A program made the translations under genes and the position numbers. Positions 32,112 through 41,078 of a DNA stretch of 64,000 nucleotides are shown in pieces. Source of the DNA: Paramacrobiotus metropolitanus (taxonomy: Eukaryota; Tardigrada; Eutardigrada; Parachela; Macrobiotidae). The notes under the pieces are model-generated. The model was given only the letters and a program-made list of their open reading frames with translations. It was not told where the DNA came from and did not search any database. The stretch is from assembly GCF_019649055.1 (NCBI RefSeq), contig NW_026570293.1, forward strand, positions 1-64,000, written 5' to 3'. Positions within the stretch are counted from its first letter, which is position 1. Each line of letters begins with the position of its first letter.

Positions 32112-32477
32112 ACGCTTCGTACCAAAGAAAAAAAGTGAATCGTTTTTTCTCTCCTTGTAGTCACAGTAGACATATGTATACAGGCTGTAGACTCCCTGTA
32201 GAACTAACGGTAGTCACCTAGGTTTCTTAGGATGTATACAGCGTGTCTACAGATGTCTACCGCTGTATACAGCTCGATAGTCTGCCTGTATACACCGGTA
32301 GTCACCCGTAGACAGCCCGTAGACACCACTGTAGAGATACTGTAGTCTCGTGGTTTCTTAGGTTTTCTTAGGGTGTTTACAGGTTGTATACAGGGTGTCT
32401 ACTGGTTGTCTACAGATGACTACAGTGACTACAAGAAGGAAAAAAACGTTCCAGTTTTTTTCTTTGGTACGAAACGT
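32112..32477. mobile_element. Foldback element with TGTAGAC/GTATACA arrays
   Basis: The ends are inverted copies (TTCGTACCAAAGAAAAAAA...TTGTAGTCAC, about 55 bp). Between them about 250 bp consists of degenerate short units built on CTGTAGAC, GTCTACAG and TGTATACA. Both arms also share CCTAAGAAA and its complement. It lies 85 bp upstream of the quasi-IRG start. No ORF is present and no clear target duplication was seen. Confidence 0.7.
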
Positions 32478-32561
32478 TCCATATATATGAACAAGCATCA
32501 CATACAAACCTGTATTCGTTAACGATCAGATAATGCATGCCATTTTTAGGATGCGTTAACC

Positions 32562-33248
32562 ATGGAAACGGATGAGCCTTATTCGACCAACCTTAAAAGT
32601 TCTCCAACAAACCGTATGACATCAGATCCGCAGTCTTCCTTGGCCAAACATAAATCAAAAATTACTTTCACCATTGCCGTCGTTGGAAGGGAAAATGTGG
32701 AAAAATCACGTCTAATTCAAAACCTGTTGACACTGCACGGACAAACACATACTGGAAGCGTGCCAAAACCGTCTGTTGATTTTGTGCAGTATCAGTTGGC
32801 TGAAGATTTGACAGTGACGGAACTTCCGTCGCTTGGACAGGTAAAGTATCCCATGAAAGACTTCTGCGAGGCCTTTCAGATACGGGGATATGACCTGGTC
32901 GTTCTGGTTGTCGGCAACCGCTTTCGAGAACATGATCAAGAAATAATCAAAACGGTCAGCAAGCCCCCATACCCGCTTCCACTAATCGTCCTCAGCTATG
33001 CCACAGCTGCCAATAAGTATGCGCAGAGCTGGAGCAGTTATAAGCCGAATTCCGGTGTGGATGGAGAAATTAATGCCTATCTGAACAGAAACATGTACAG
33101 CAACGCCAACGCATTTGTGCTTACGGCCGGCATCGAGCTGGCTAACCAAAATAGTTGGGAGCGCGATGAACAAATGTTTCTACACAAAATAGACACGTGC
33201 TATGAACATTTTCGTAAAGGCAAGACCAATGAATTGGTACGGGTATAA
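32562..33248 (+). CDS. Quasi-IRG: IRG-like G-domain protein lacking key nucleotide-binding residues
   Basis: 228 residues, no intron, with a good ATG context (ACCATGG). After a 33-residue Ser/Thr-rich leader comes a G-domain-like fold: beta-1 FTIAVVG, then the P-loop position GRENVEKS (42-49), where the Gly before Lys is Glu. The G3 position reads ELPSLG instead of DxPG, and no N/TKxD appears after LIVLSYATAANKY. Helix and strand spacing (GYDLVVLVVGNRF, NAFVLTAGIELA) follows the IRG at 28312. Such quasi-GTPases are known in the IRG/GBP world and usually act as regulators or partners of active GTPases; this is inferred. It lies 3.5 kb from the active IRG. Confidence 0.65.
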   Translation: METDEPYSTNLKSSPTNRMTSDPQSSLAKHKSKITFTIAVVGRENVEKSRLIQNLLTLHGQTHTGSVPKPSVDFVQYQLAEDLTVTELPSLGQVKYPMKDFCEAFQIRGYDLVVLVVGNRFREHDQEIIKTVSKPPYPLPLIVLSYATAANKYAQSWSSYKPNSGVDGEINAYLNRNMYSNANAFVLTAGIELANQNSWERDEQMFLHKIDTCYEHFRKGKTNELVRV

Positions 33249-33974
33249 ATATCAGTTATAAAAGGAACTTAAAAAATTCGAACCAGCTATTTAAAGAGCG
33301 TTCGATTTTTGTTTGAATACAGATTATGTTAGCTGTGTGAAAATGGATTTAATCTATGCTTTTGCTCTTTTCTTATTGCACAACGATTGTTGCGGTAATT
33401 TAAGATAACTCTGCATTCAGCAGGGCAAACAGAGAGTAAAATGCATTGTACTGACATGCTGTGCGGAAGTCGTACTCGACGACCGCACAGATGACCAAAC
33501 CTACTCTATCGGTAGAGTGGGAATCTACTCTAAACTCCGTAAGTGGTACAACTACCAAATTCCGCTAAATACAGCGGATTGCCGTCCGTGCCTGACGAAA
33601 GTTGCCGAAACCGAAACTCTCAGGAACTTCCCAAATATTTAATTACCAACTGAACGAACGTAAACAGAACAAAACAGAAAGATATGAGTCCTAACTAACT
33701 TAGAGTCACACCTAACTTAGAGTCACACCGACCGTTCAGCTAGAAACAAGTTCACAGATGTAGTTGAAGTTAGAAACTTCCGACTGATTAGTTCAACCAG
33801 AATCTCCGATGCACATAGCGATTAAATGCGTTAGATAAGAACCGCAAATCGTACGTAACCGAACAGACAACACGTACGTCACTACACATACGTACATAAC
33901 AAACGCAATCTACGAATAGCGTGTCACTTAATAATTACTCTGTGCCTACTTCGAGACTGCATAAGACCAAATTA
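33249..33974. other. Intergenic with a short tandem repeat
   Basis: An 18-bp unit containing CTAACTTAGAGTCACAC occurs twice at about 33693-33728. No gene is seen. Confidence 0.45.
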
Positions 33975-34509
33975 CGGGCAGCATTTCGCAAAATGTTTCG
34001 CCATATTTTATAAAAATTGTTTTCCAGTGGTAGTTTACAATGTATTATTTTGTGGATGCAGTGGGAATAGAACGTCGTACCACATTGCTAATGAATAATA
34101 ATATAAATTTCTACGACCGCTAGCCTAACAAGAAACGCATCGATTTGACAGCCGCCATTGTGCACTTTGAATCCGCGTTCAACAGTAGTACTCAAATGGA
34201 AAAGTTCCAGCCGCTCCCCATACTGACCACTCCGTATATGAATCCACGAACGTTGCCGCTAGCCAGATCGGTAAGGGTAAAGCACTTCTGCGCCGCCGCC
34301 ACCTTTGCAGCTGTCCATCAATTCGGTTGCGTGGAAAAATGGTTCTTTAAGTGTACCGTTAGGGGGTGCTTCCCTTCTGTAAATGTGACTTCGAGCTAAA
34401 TCCTGTAAATGCTGCGTCGAGCTAAATGATGTTGCTGTAAAGGCTGTATAGATATGGGGCAAACGTACTTGTCGTAAAGGCAGTTGTTTGCCCCATAGAA
34501 GACTTCATC
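33975..34509 (+). repeat. Segmental duplicate of 38796-39350
   Basis: The sequence (CTGCATAAGACYAATTACGGGCAGC ... CCATAGAAGACTTCAYCGTA) is repeated in the same orientation at about 38796-39350 with many substitutions and indels. In the other copy it covers the 3' end and downstream flank of the small secreted-protein gene. Here the match stops at 34509, where the tail of a LINE begins. Confidence 0.85.
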
Positions 34510-35795
34510 GTAATATTTTAATTTAGTTTATTTATTCAGGAGCAGACAAACCCTGGGGCACTCGTACGTCTGGTCATCATCACAATACAGAAACTTAATA
34601 TCTCGCAAAGTTCTAACAAATTCAGAGAACAACTGGACCACAAGAAAGCGCGTCTACAGGAGGTTTTCAGACTTGGAAAAGACAAGTAGAAGTTGACAGA
34701 GCCACATCTCTCCCCCGTTAGACATGATTTTATCAAACCACTGTTTCAGTCACATTCAAAATTGTCTTCCCGATGCTCAGCCGCGCGCTGGCATCAGTGC
34801 ACTCCTTCCGGGTAATGGTTCCTGTTTCCGGTAATAGTCTGCAGGGCGGCGTGCTGCCGCTGGACCAGCTTCTCCTGCTCACCCGAAAACGGCGCTAACC
34901 ATTCCAACGCACAGTAAACTATGTGTGGCTGGACAAAGGCGTGGTAAAGGCATAAAGGGTAATTCGCTGGGGGATGCCGAGTCCGGTCTGACAACGTTTT
35001 ATCTTCTGAATGCCATAGTTCAAGTTCCGTTTCACTTTTTTGAATTGCTTACCCTACTACGGATTTGGATTTGTCCACTTCGACCCCGAGGTACAGCTTA
35101 GGACCAAATGGTCGCATACCCAACATCTCCACATTCAGTACGAATGCAGCGCAGTGCACTGTACGACTGAGTTCAAAATATCCGTTTCGTACAAGTGCAC
35201 TGCACCGCTTGCGTACAGAATGCTGGGTATGGGGCTATGCGACCATTTAGTCCTACATTGTATGTACGTCGCCTGCTGCTTGACTGTCAACTGCTCATCG
35301 TTTAATACCACCGGTGGATCTACTCCCGTCTGCTTTCTTCCACTACATACGCACATCGCAATGCACTTTTGCTATCCAATGCCAACTGATTTTCATTAAA
35401 CCACTGTGATGCGACTGCCATGCCGCCATTTAATCGCTCAGCCGCTTCCGCCTTCGTTTTTCCGCTCGCGTACATGATTGTGTCATCCGCGAATGCTTCA
35501 CTTTCACACCCGTTAATGTCCTTTAGCAATAGGTAGTTCTTGTATAATGTTAAAAATAACGGGACCGAGCCTTGCTCTTTGCGGTACACCTGCTATAACC
35601 GGCAGTCAGCGGGACATGTCTTTGCTGATCTTCATTCTCTCCTGGGGGCTGGTTAAATAGGAATGAAACCACTTCAACACACTGCTTTCAATTCCGGTTC
35701 GCTGCAGTTTCGACAACAATCTTTCGTGGTTCACGGAGTCATACGCTTTCTTCAAGACGAGGATGACTACTTCGGTTATTATGCAATTATCCATT
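34510..35795 (-). mobile_element. 5'-truncated LINE (second copy), interrupted by a MITE
   Basis: RT fragments run on the minus strand: LKKAYDSVNHERLLSKLQRTG (35794-35606), FADDTIMYASGK (35589-35320), LYLGVEVDKSK (about 35095-35060) and a C-terminal piece (LYHAFVQPHIVYC, 34994-34794). An AT-rich tail (AATAAATAAAC) lies near 34520-34540. Several frame changes show that it is dead. It truncates the duplicated block that ends at 34509. Confidence 0.82.
35101..35253. mobile_element. 153-bp MITE inside the LINE
   Basis: Ends GGACCAAATGGTCGCATA and TATGCGACCATTTAGTCC are inverted copies, flanked by TA on both sides (35099-35100 and 35254-35255). The LINE reading continues across it (ATYI before, KLYLGVEV after), so it inserted into the LINE. 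TA duplications suggest a Tc1/mariner-type origin. Confidence 0.82.
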
Positions 35796-37250
35796 GTGCG
35801 TTTCCACGCTAAACTGGAAACGTAACTGCGAAAGTCTCGCTACCCGCATGAAAAAACGAATCCGTTATCTTAACGCTCAGTTTCCTTACCAAAACAGCGC
35901 CGCTCGAACAAAGTTGTATAATACTCTTGTTAAGGCGATAGACTGGCTTTATATCATTCCCAGAGAAGTTACAGTAACTACATTTTCTAGAACAGAAAAA
36001 AATGCTCTTTAAAATGAGAGGTATTTTGAAAAGCAAAGAACAGAATAGAAACTCAAATCTGCCTAAAACCAAAATGTACCGGGGGTCCAAAATGACGCAG
36101 GAGTGCAGCAGCACGGTTTGATTCACGTAGCTGCCATTACAGTTTCAGTCGACCCAGACCAACCGCACGCGGGGTACGTGTCTGCGTACCGTTACAGCCG
36201 TGCGCAGACGGCAATTTCATGAACGCCATGCGCAGCCTGCAGGTAGCGTGGTCGTCTGCTCGAACTGGTCCACCGAAGCAGCGGACCATTTTCAAAACAC
36301 GAAAACACTGATTTACTTTACTGGGCTGAGATTTTTTTAGGGCCCACACAACAAAATAATTTCTATCGCGTTTGTGCTAAGAGCATGGTGTTTGAAACTG
36401 TATCTGTTAAAAAGCGCGATTTATAAGCTTTTAAATGAACCTATACAGTGTGAAAACAGACCGAACCAAGGCGCACAAAATAATTTTGAAGCCATAAAGA
36501 TTGGTATTTTATAAACCAGTATATCGCCTTAAACCAATAGCAGAATGTGGCGATTCCGTAGCTTTCTGTCAGCAGAAGTCAATGATCGATCAGTTAGAAA
36601 ACTGCCAATTCCGATTTTTAAAAACTATCAGATTCGGACCTTGCAATTTTGAGTACTCCGAGTACGAGTCCGAGATGCCAAAAAAGCGGGTTACAAATCC
36701 CTGTTATTTTGTCGTATCCGAAAATATCTGCTCCTGATGTACAAGGTGGTGTTCCGTCTTACACCTTATGGAGAGAAACGTTTTAAACTTCGTGAAAAAC
36801 TTGGTGCTGCCGCTGTTTGTATTGCAGGCAGAACGCGTCAGATGACGTCTCTCGATGGACATCTCTACGCAGTGGAACCGTGGATACGTGCGCCTCGGAT
36901 GAACCGTCACGAACGGAAGTTCATCAGCGAGCGGAGCTTCGCCTTTCTAATGGCGCACTTGTGGAATGCGATCAGACTGACCCAAAATTCATACAACCGG
37001 ATTAACCGTTTCGACTCTTGCCTGGATTCGGTAAAATGGGCGGATTTAAAATGGATTAGCGCTTCCTTCATGTTGATCATTGCTGTTTGCTGTGAACTAT
37101 TGTCTAGATCTGCGATGTTTTATAATATGTGAGGCTTTCGCTGATGCGTAAGCCTTTTCTCTCATGCTACTGTAGCTTATGACCTCGTGCAGGACATCCC
37201 TGATTGTCGTAGATCTTACGCTCATTAAACAAACAAACAAACAAACAAAG
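35796..37250 (+). mobile_element. Fragments of a third LINE, plus strand
   Basis: A thumb-like piece (NWKRNCESLATRMKKRIRYLNAQ ... KLYNTLVK, about 35806-35950) and the C-terminal end (QLENCQFRFLKTIRFG, then RHERKFISERSFAFLMAHLWNAI, 36590-36970) lie on the plus strand. The tail is (AAAC)n at about 37226-37250. The 0.5 kb between them (36010-36500) is not recognisable LINE sequence. Its 5' piece abuts the minus-strand LINE head to head. Confidence 0.7.
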
Positions 37251-37351
37251 CTACCGTACTTCTATTAGGAGCGTTTCGCTGCGTGCCCTATGCGGCTTGC
37301 GAAATCCAGACTGCTAACTGGAAAGCACACCCTTGACGTTCTGACAGTCCA

Positions 37352-38110
37352 TCAGCTGGATCTCGCACAGCGCTCAACCACCTTCGGCAAATTGCGAAGC
37401 AACGAAGTGGGTCCGAAATCATCTGCGCTTGTTGCGTTTGTAACGTTTGCCAGGGGGCACACATGGGCCATTTTAAAGACAAAAGGACAAACACCCCGCT
37501 GCACGGAGCGGTCGTTCACGCGTGTCAGCGGTGGCGATGTTTTACAACAAAAAACACGCTTATACCACAGCGTCAAAATGCGCGTCAATGGTTGCCACTG
37601 CCAGCTTGGTCGGGCTGGACCGGGCTGGCAGTGGCCACCATTGCTTAAACGAGGCGGTCCATCCGCAGCCTGCTCCAGCTTAGTGGCAATCTGGCACGGA
37701 TGCACCACCACATACTGGGGCGGGACCACATGATCCAGTCGGGCGCAGAACATGCCCAACTCTCCTGTAACCGTCATCCGCGTCAGCAGGCAGGCCGGGT
37801 GGAAAATATGCGGTCCGTTCGGGGTCCTGCGCAGCGCCACCTGCACGGCACAACTGCCGGTGGCGGCCACTTGCTTATTGATCCAGCTCCACACCTCGCC
37901 GTCCTCAGCACAAAGCGTTGCGCGCGTACGTACCGCGAATGGATCCAGTCAGCGACCGCCGCGGTGCTGTCAGAATCAATGAACATGAGGTCGCCATCAA
38001 TATCCTAGACGTATCCCAGCCACCATTCACCAGTGTCACGTTTAACCAGCGCCGTGTTCCCGTAGCTGACTTGGTAGGGGTTGCATCGCGGGCCCCGGTA
38101 AAAATGCGAT
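37352..38110 (-). pseudogene. Disabled copy of an unrecognised gene
   Basis: A coherent protein-like text runs on the minus strand but switches frame and has a stop. NPYQVSYGNTALVKRDTGEW then WLGYV is followed by TAG near 38010, and the same frame continues with DIDGDLMFIDSDST to about 37930. Then another frame gives DGEVWSWINKQVAATGSCAV through GELGMFCARLDHVVPPQYVV to about 37690. I do not recognise the family; it may be lineage-specific. An inverted repeat (ATGGTTGCCACTGCCAGC and GCTGGCAGTGGCCACCAT, about 37588-37647) lies within the 3' part. Confidence 0.5.
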
Positions 38111-38180
38111 GGAATATTGTCCATGACAAAGGTAGGTAGTTTGAACAGAATATGGTAAACAGCTGTTTTGGCACGCTTTT

Positions 38181-38795
38181 TTTAATATTAATTGGTAGGC
38201 CACTGTAAAAATTTTCCGCTGGTCAAAAGATGGAAGGACAAGTCAGAAGCGTAACCGCAAATTTGGTGCATCCTGAAATATATCCGGGTGCACTCATAAC
38301 GCAAACTGGCAGAAACAGACGTACTTTGCGATTGACTTTCGGTTAGTTGCATTGAAAATGGGTTCAGCAGTTTATTAATTATTCAGCAATTCAGATGGCA
38401 GTCAAAGTCTCAGAAAATTCAGTTTGAAAATTCCGGTAATTATTCAAGTAGAGTTGCACACTTACACTGGAAGCTATAGTACGGCAGGCAGCAGGCAGTG
38501 CGAATACGGTAAGCTCGTAGACGCCGGGTTTATATTGATGCCTAATAACCGAACACTTCGGTTTTAAACGCCCCTTCTAGAAGGTCACGAAAAAACAGAA
38601 GCCGCGTTTAACTGGGAATTTACGGTACATTATGGTTTTTCCTTAGCAACGCGGGCAGTCACAAGACTGACTACGAAGTGCGCGAATATGGGAACTTGCA
38701 GTTCACTATGGGTAAATCTTCATGCTTTTCTTTCGATATAGTTCTTCCAACATTCCTGGCTTTTTTGGCGGTATACGTTGGAACGTGGACTCATG
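38181..38795. other. Intergenic, no gene seen
   Basis: AT-rich sequence without supported ORFs. Confidence 0.4.
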
Positions 38796-39350
38796 AAACT
38801 GCATAAGACTAATTACGGGCAGCAATTCACAAACACGCTTTGTCATCTTTTATTAAAATTGTGTTTCAGTGGTAGTATATATTACTGTACAATGCATTAT
38901 GTAGACAGAATATGTAGCGACCGTCGTATCACATTGCTAATATACATTTCTACGACCGCTTGACAAGAAGCCCGCGTCGATTGAACGATGTGAACTACAA
39001 ATCCACGTTTGATAGTAGTGTAGTATTCCTGTGGAAGAGTTGCAGGCATTCACCATACCGACCACTCCGTAGATGAATCCACGAGGCGGCTTCGATGGAC
39101 GTTGCGACTAGCCAGATCGGTAAGGGTTAGGCACGTCCTCGCCGCCGCCACCGTCGCAACACTGTCCATCAATTCGGTTGCCTGAAAAAGAATGGTACTA
39201 AGTCAGTTGTTCTCTTTAGTGCACCTTTATGAGGTGCGTCCCTTCTTTAAACATCACTTGGAGCTAAACGCAGCCCTATTACTGTAAAGGGCCAAACGTA
39301 CTTTTGGCATCGTAAAGACAGTTGTCCGCTCCATAGAAGACTTCACCGTA
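38796..39350 (+). repeat. Segmental duplicate of 33975-34509
   Basis: This is the second copy of the block described at 33975. It includes the last codons and downstream flank of the small secreted-protein gene (39279-39657), so it is probably the source copy. Confidence 0.85.
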
Positions 39351-39657
39351 GTTGGAAGGCCAGTGGAATTCCTTTTTGCAGCCGGCTTTTGTTGTCAGAT
39401 CTTTACCGCCTTCCAACCGTCCCCACACGGTGAGGGGCGGACTGACGTCGAGACCTTTGCCGCTGCATTGCGAGAATTTCTTGCCGTCGCCTCGTTGAAA
39501 GACCACACAGCCCTTGTTGACTCTCTGCAATAAGGGACAGAAGTAGGAAACCACAGTTCATCATAACTCTATCGACCCAATTCCCACTTACGAAGCGTGT
39601 GGCATAGACGCAGGAGACGAAAACCAGGATAGTAAAGAGAATTATTCTGGTAGCCAT
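39279..39657 (-). CDS. Small secreted four-cysteine protein (103 aa, two exons)
   Basis: Exon 1 is 39657-39592 and exon 2 is 39524-39279, joined in phase 0 across a 67-bp GTAAGT...CAG intron. The total is 312 nt. Exon 1 is a signal peptide (MATRIILFTILVFVSCVYA). The mature part of about 84 residues has four Cys (GCVV, QCSG, GCKK, NCLY) that could form two disulfides. I recognise no family; a structural, antimicrobial or binding role cannot be chosen. A truncated copy of its 3' region lies at 33975-34509. Confidence 0.7.
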
Positions 39658-41078
39658 TTTGAATCACAAAGGAAGAATATAAAAGAGCTAATTGAAAATT
39701 TTAGCAGTGCGATGGACAAGCAGTGGCTACTTTAAATAGTCATTTACGTTGGCAACCGGTGAAAGATTACTAGTACAGATATATTACCGCCGGGCAAACC
39801 GTTTTTCATGCATGCAGGTTTTTTACAGAGAGTTACATGCGAGATATGAGAATGTGGCAAACCGGTACGTTAAGCACTTACGACTCGTTCAGTGTTTTTT
39901 TTTTTTGAAAGAACGTTTTTGGTTTTTTCCACGGAAGCTCGGAAAAATGTTTCTTTTGTGGTTGATGTTAAAAGTAACCGCGGGGTATTTGTTAGGGCCT
40001 GTGCTATAACTGCAATTGTCACAAAAAACCGAAATATCCAGTAGCCTTGCTCGTAGTAGCACCTTATCTGCAGAAAATGCACTCGCCGTACGAGGAAATG
40101 TGCAATCATAATAAATATTATCGGTACTTTCACCCGCAAGGCACACTCGGGTAAACATCAACAGTTAAGTACAGTACATACTTCGTACTTGATAATATTA
40201 TGAACTTGTAGTACTAACTTAGTATTAGTACAGTACTACTTGTTATGCTTTAATTGTGCGTCCTGCTTAGTACTCGTACAACGAGCGTAGTACTTATTAT
40301 TATTGCATGTTCTTTAATTGATTCTGTTGCCTAATAAGCGAACACTATCAGATCGGAACTTCGTAACGTTAGTTTCAAGTCGTTTGCGAATTTTTTCGAA
40401 GAACTGTTGGAGATTCCATTGTTTTTCAGTGTTGAAATGTTTTTCTGCAGAATGCCTGTAGCCTTAGTACTTGTTGGTTGATTTGTTGCCTAATAAGCAA
40501 ACAGCTGTTCACATTTCCGAAAGTATTAAAGGTTTTTACCTTGTTACATCGATGGTTGTTGTTCCTGTTGCAGCTGCATAGTTAATATACAGTATATACA
40601 GCGCAGTCATGTTACATAATAAGGGATAAAGGGTGGCCATCGTGTTTGCGCTCCTTTCACATTGGTATATTGTACCAGTCTTTTTATGTAACCTCCACCA
40701 CCGAAAGAAAGAATCTCAACCGATACGGTGAGAAAAATTAAAGAATACTAAGTAAAAGAAAAAAAAAAGAAAATCCATAGTTCATCATTCACTCACATGT
40801 TGACTCATTATTGGCATTACTCTGTATGTACGCCTCAAACCAAAAGTACATAGCATTCCAAAAACTTTCGTTAGCGAGTCTGACGCCTGTACTTGCTCGC
40901 AGTTATAAGCTAGCATCAAAAGAGAACAGTCAAAGAAAGAAATTATGAGGTGCGCGCCGGCGCCGCGTAGCGAGCCAGATCACGAAGCGGTTAAACTCGG
41001 AGAATGAGAAAGCCCTTTCAAGAAAACACAGCCCCGAAACTGGAGCCATAGTCATCCTGGAGGCCTTTCGGTCAGTCA
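39658..41078. other. Intergenic, no gene seen
   Basis: There are only chance ORFs (39749-40161, both strands). GTACT-rich sequence lies at about 40170-40310 and a homopurine A-rich stretch near 40740-40775. Confidence 0.4.

Noticed and set aside
35935-36541. Short inverted similarity (TATATCGCCTTAA region) between 35935-35963 and 36513-36541
   Set aside because: Only about 25-30 imperfect bases, with no ends or target duplication; probably chance or a LINE rearrangement.
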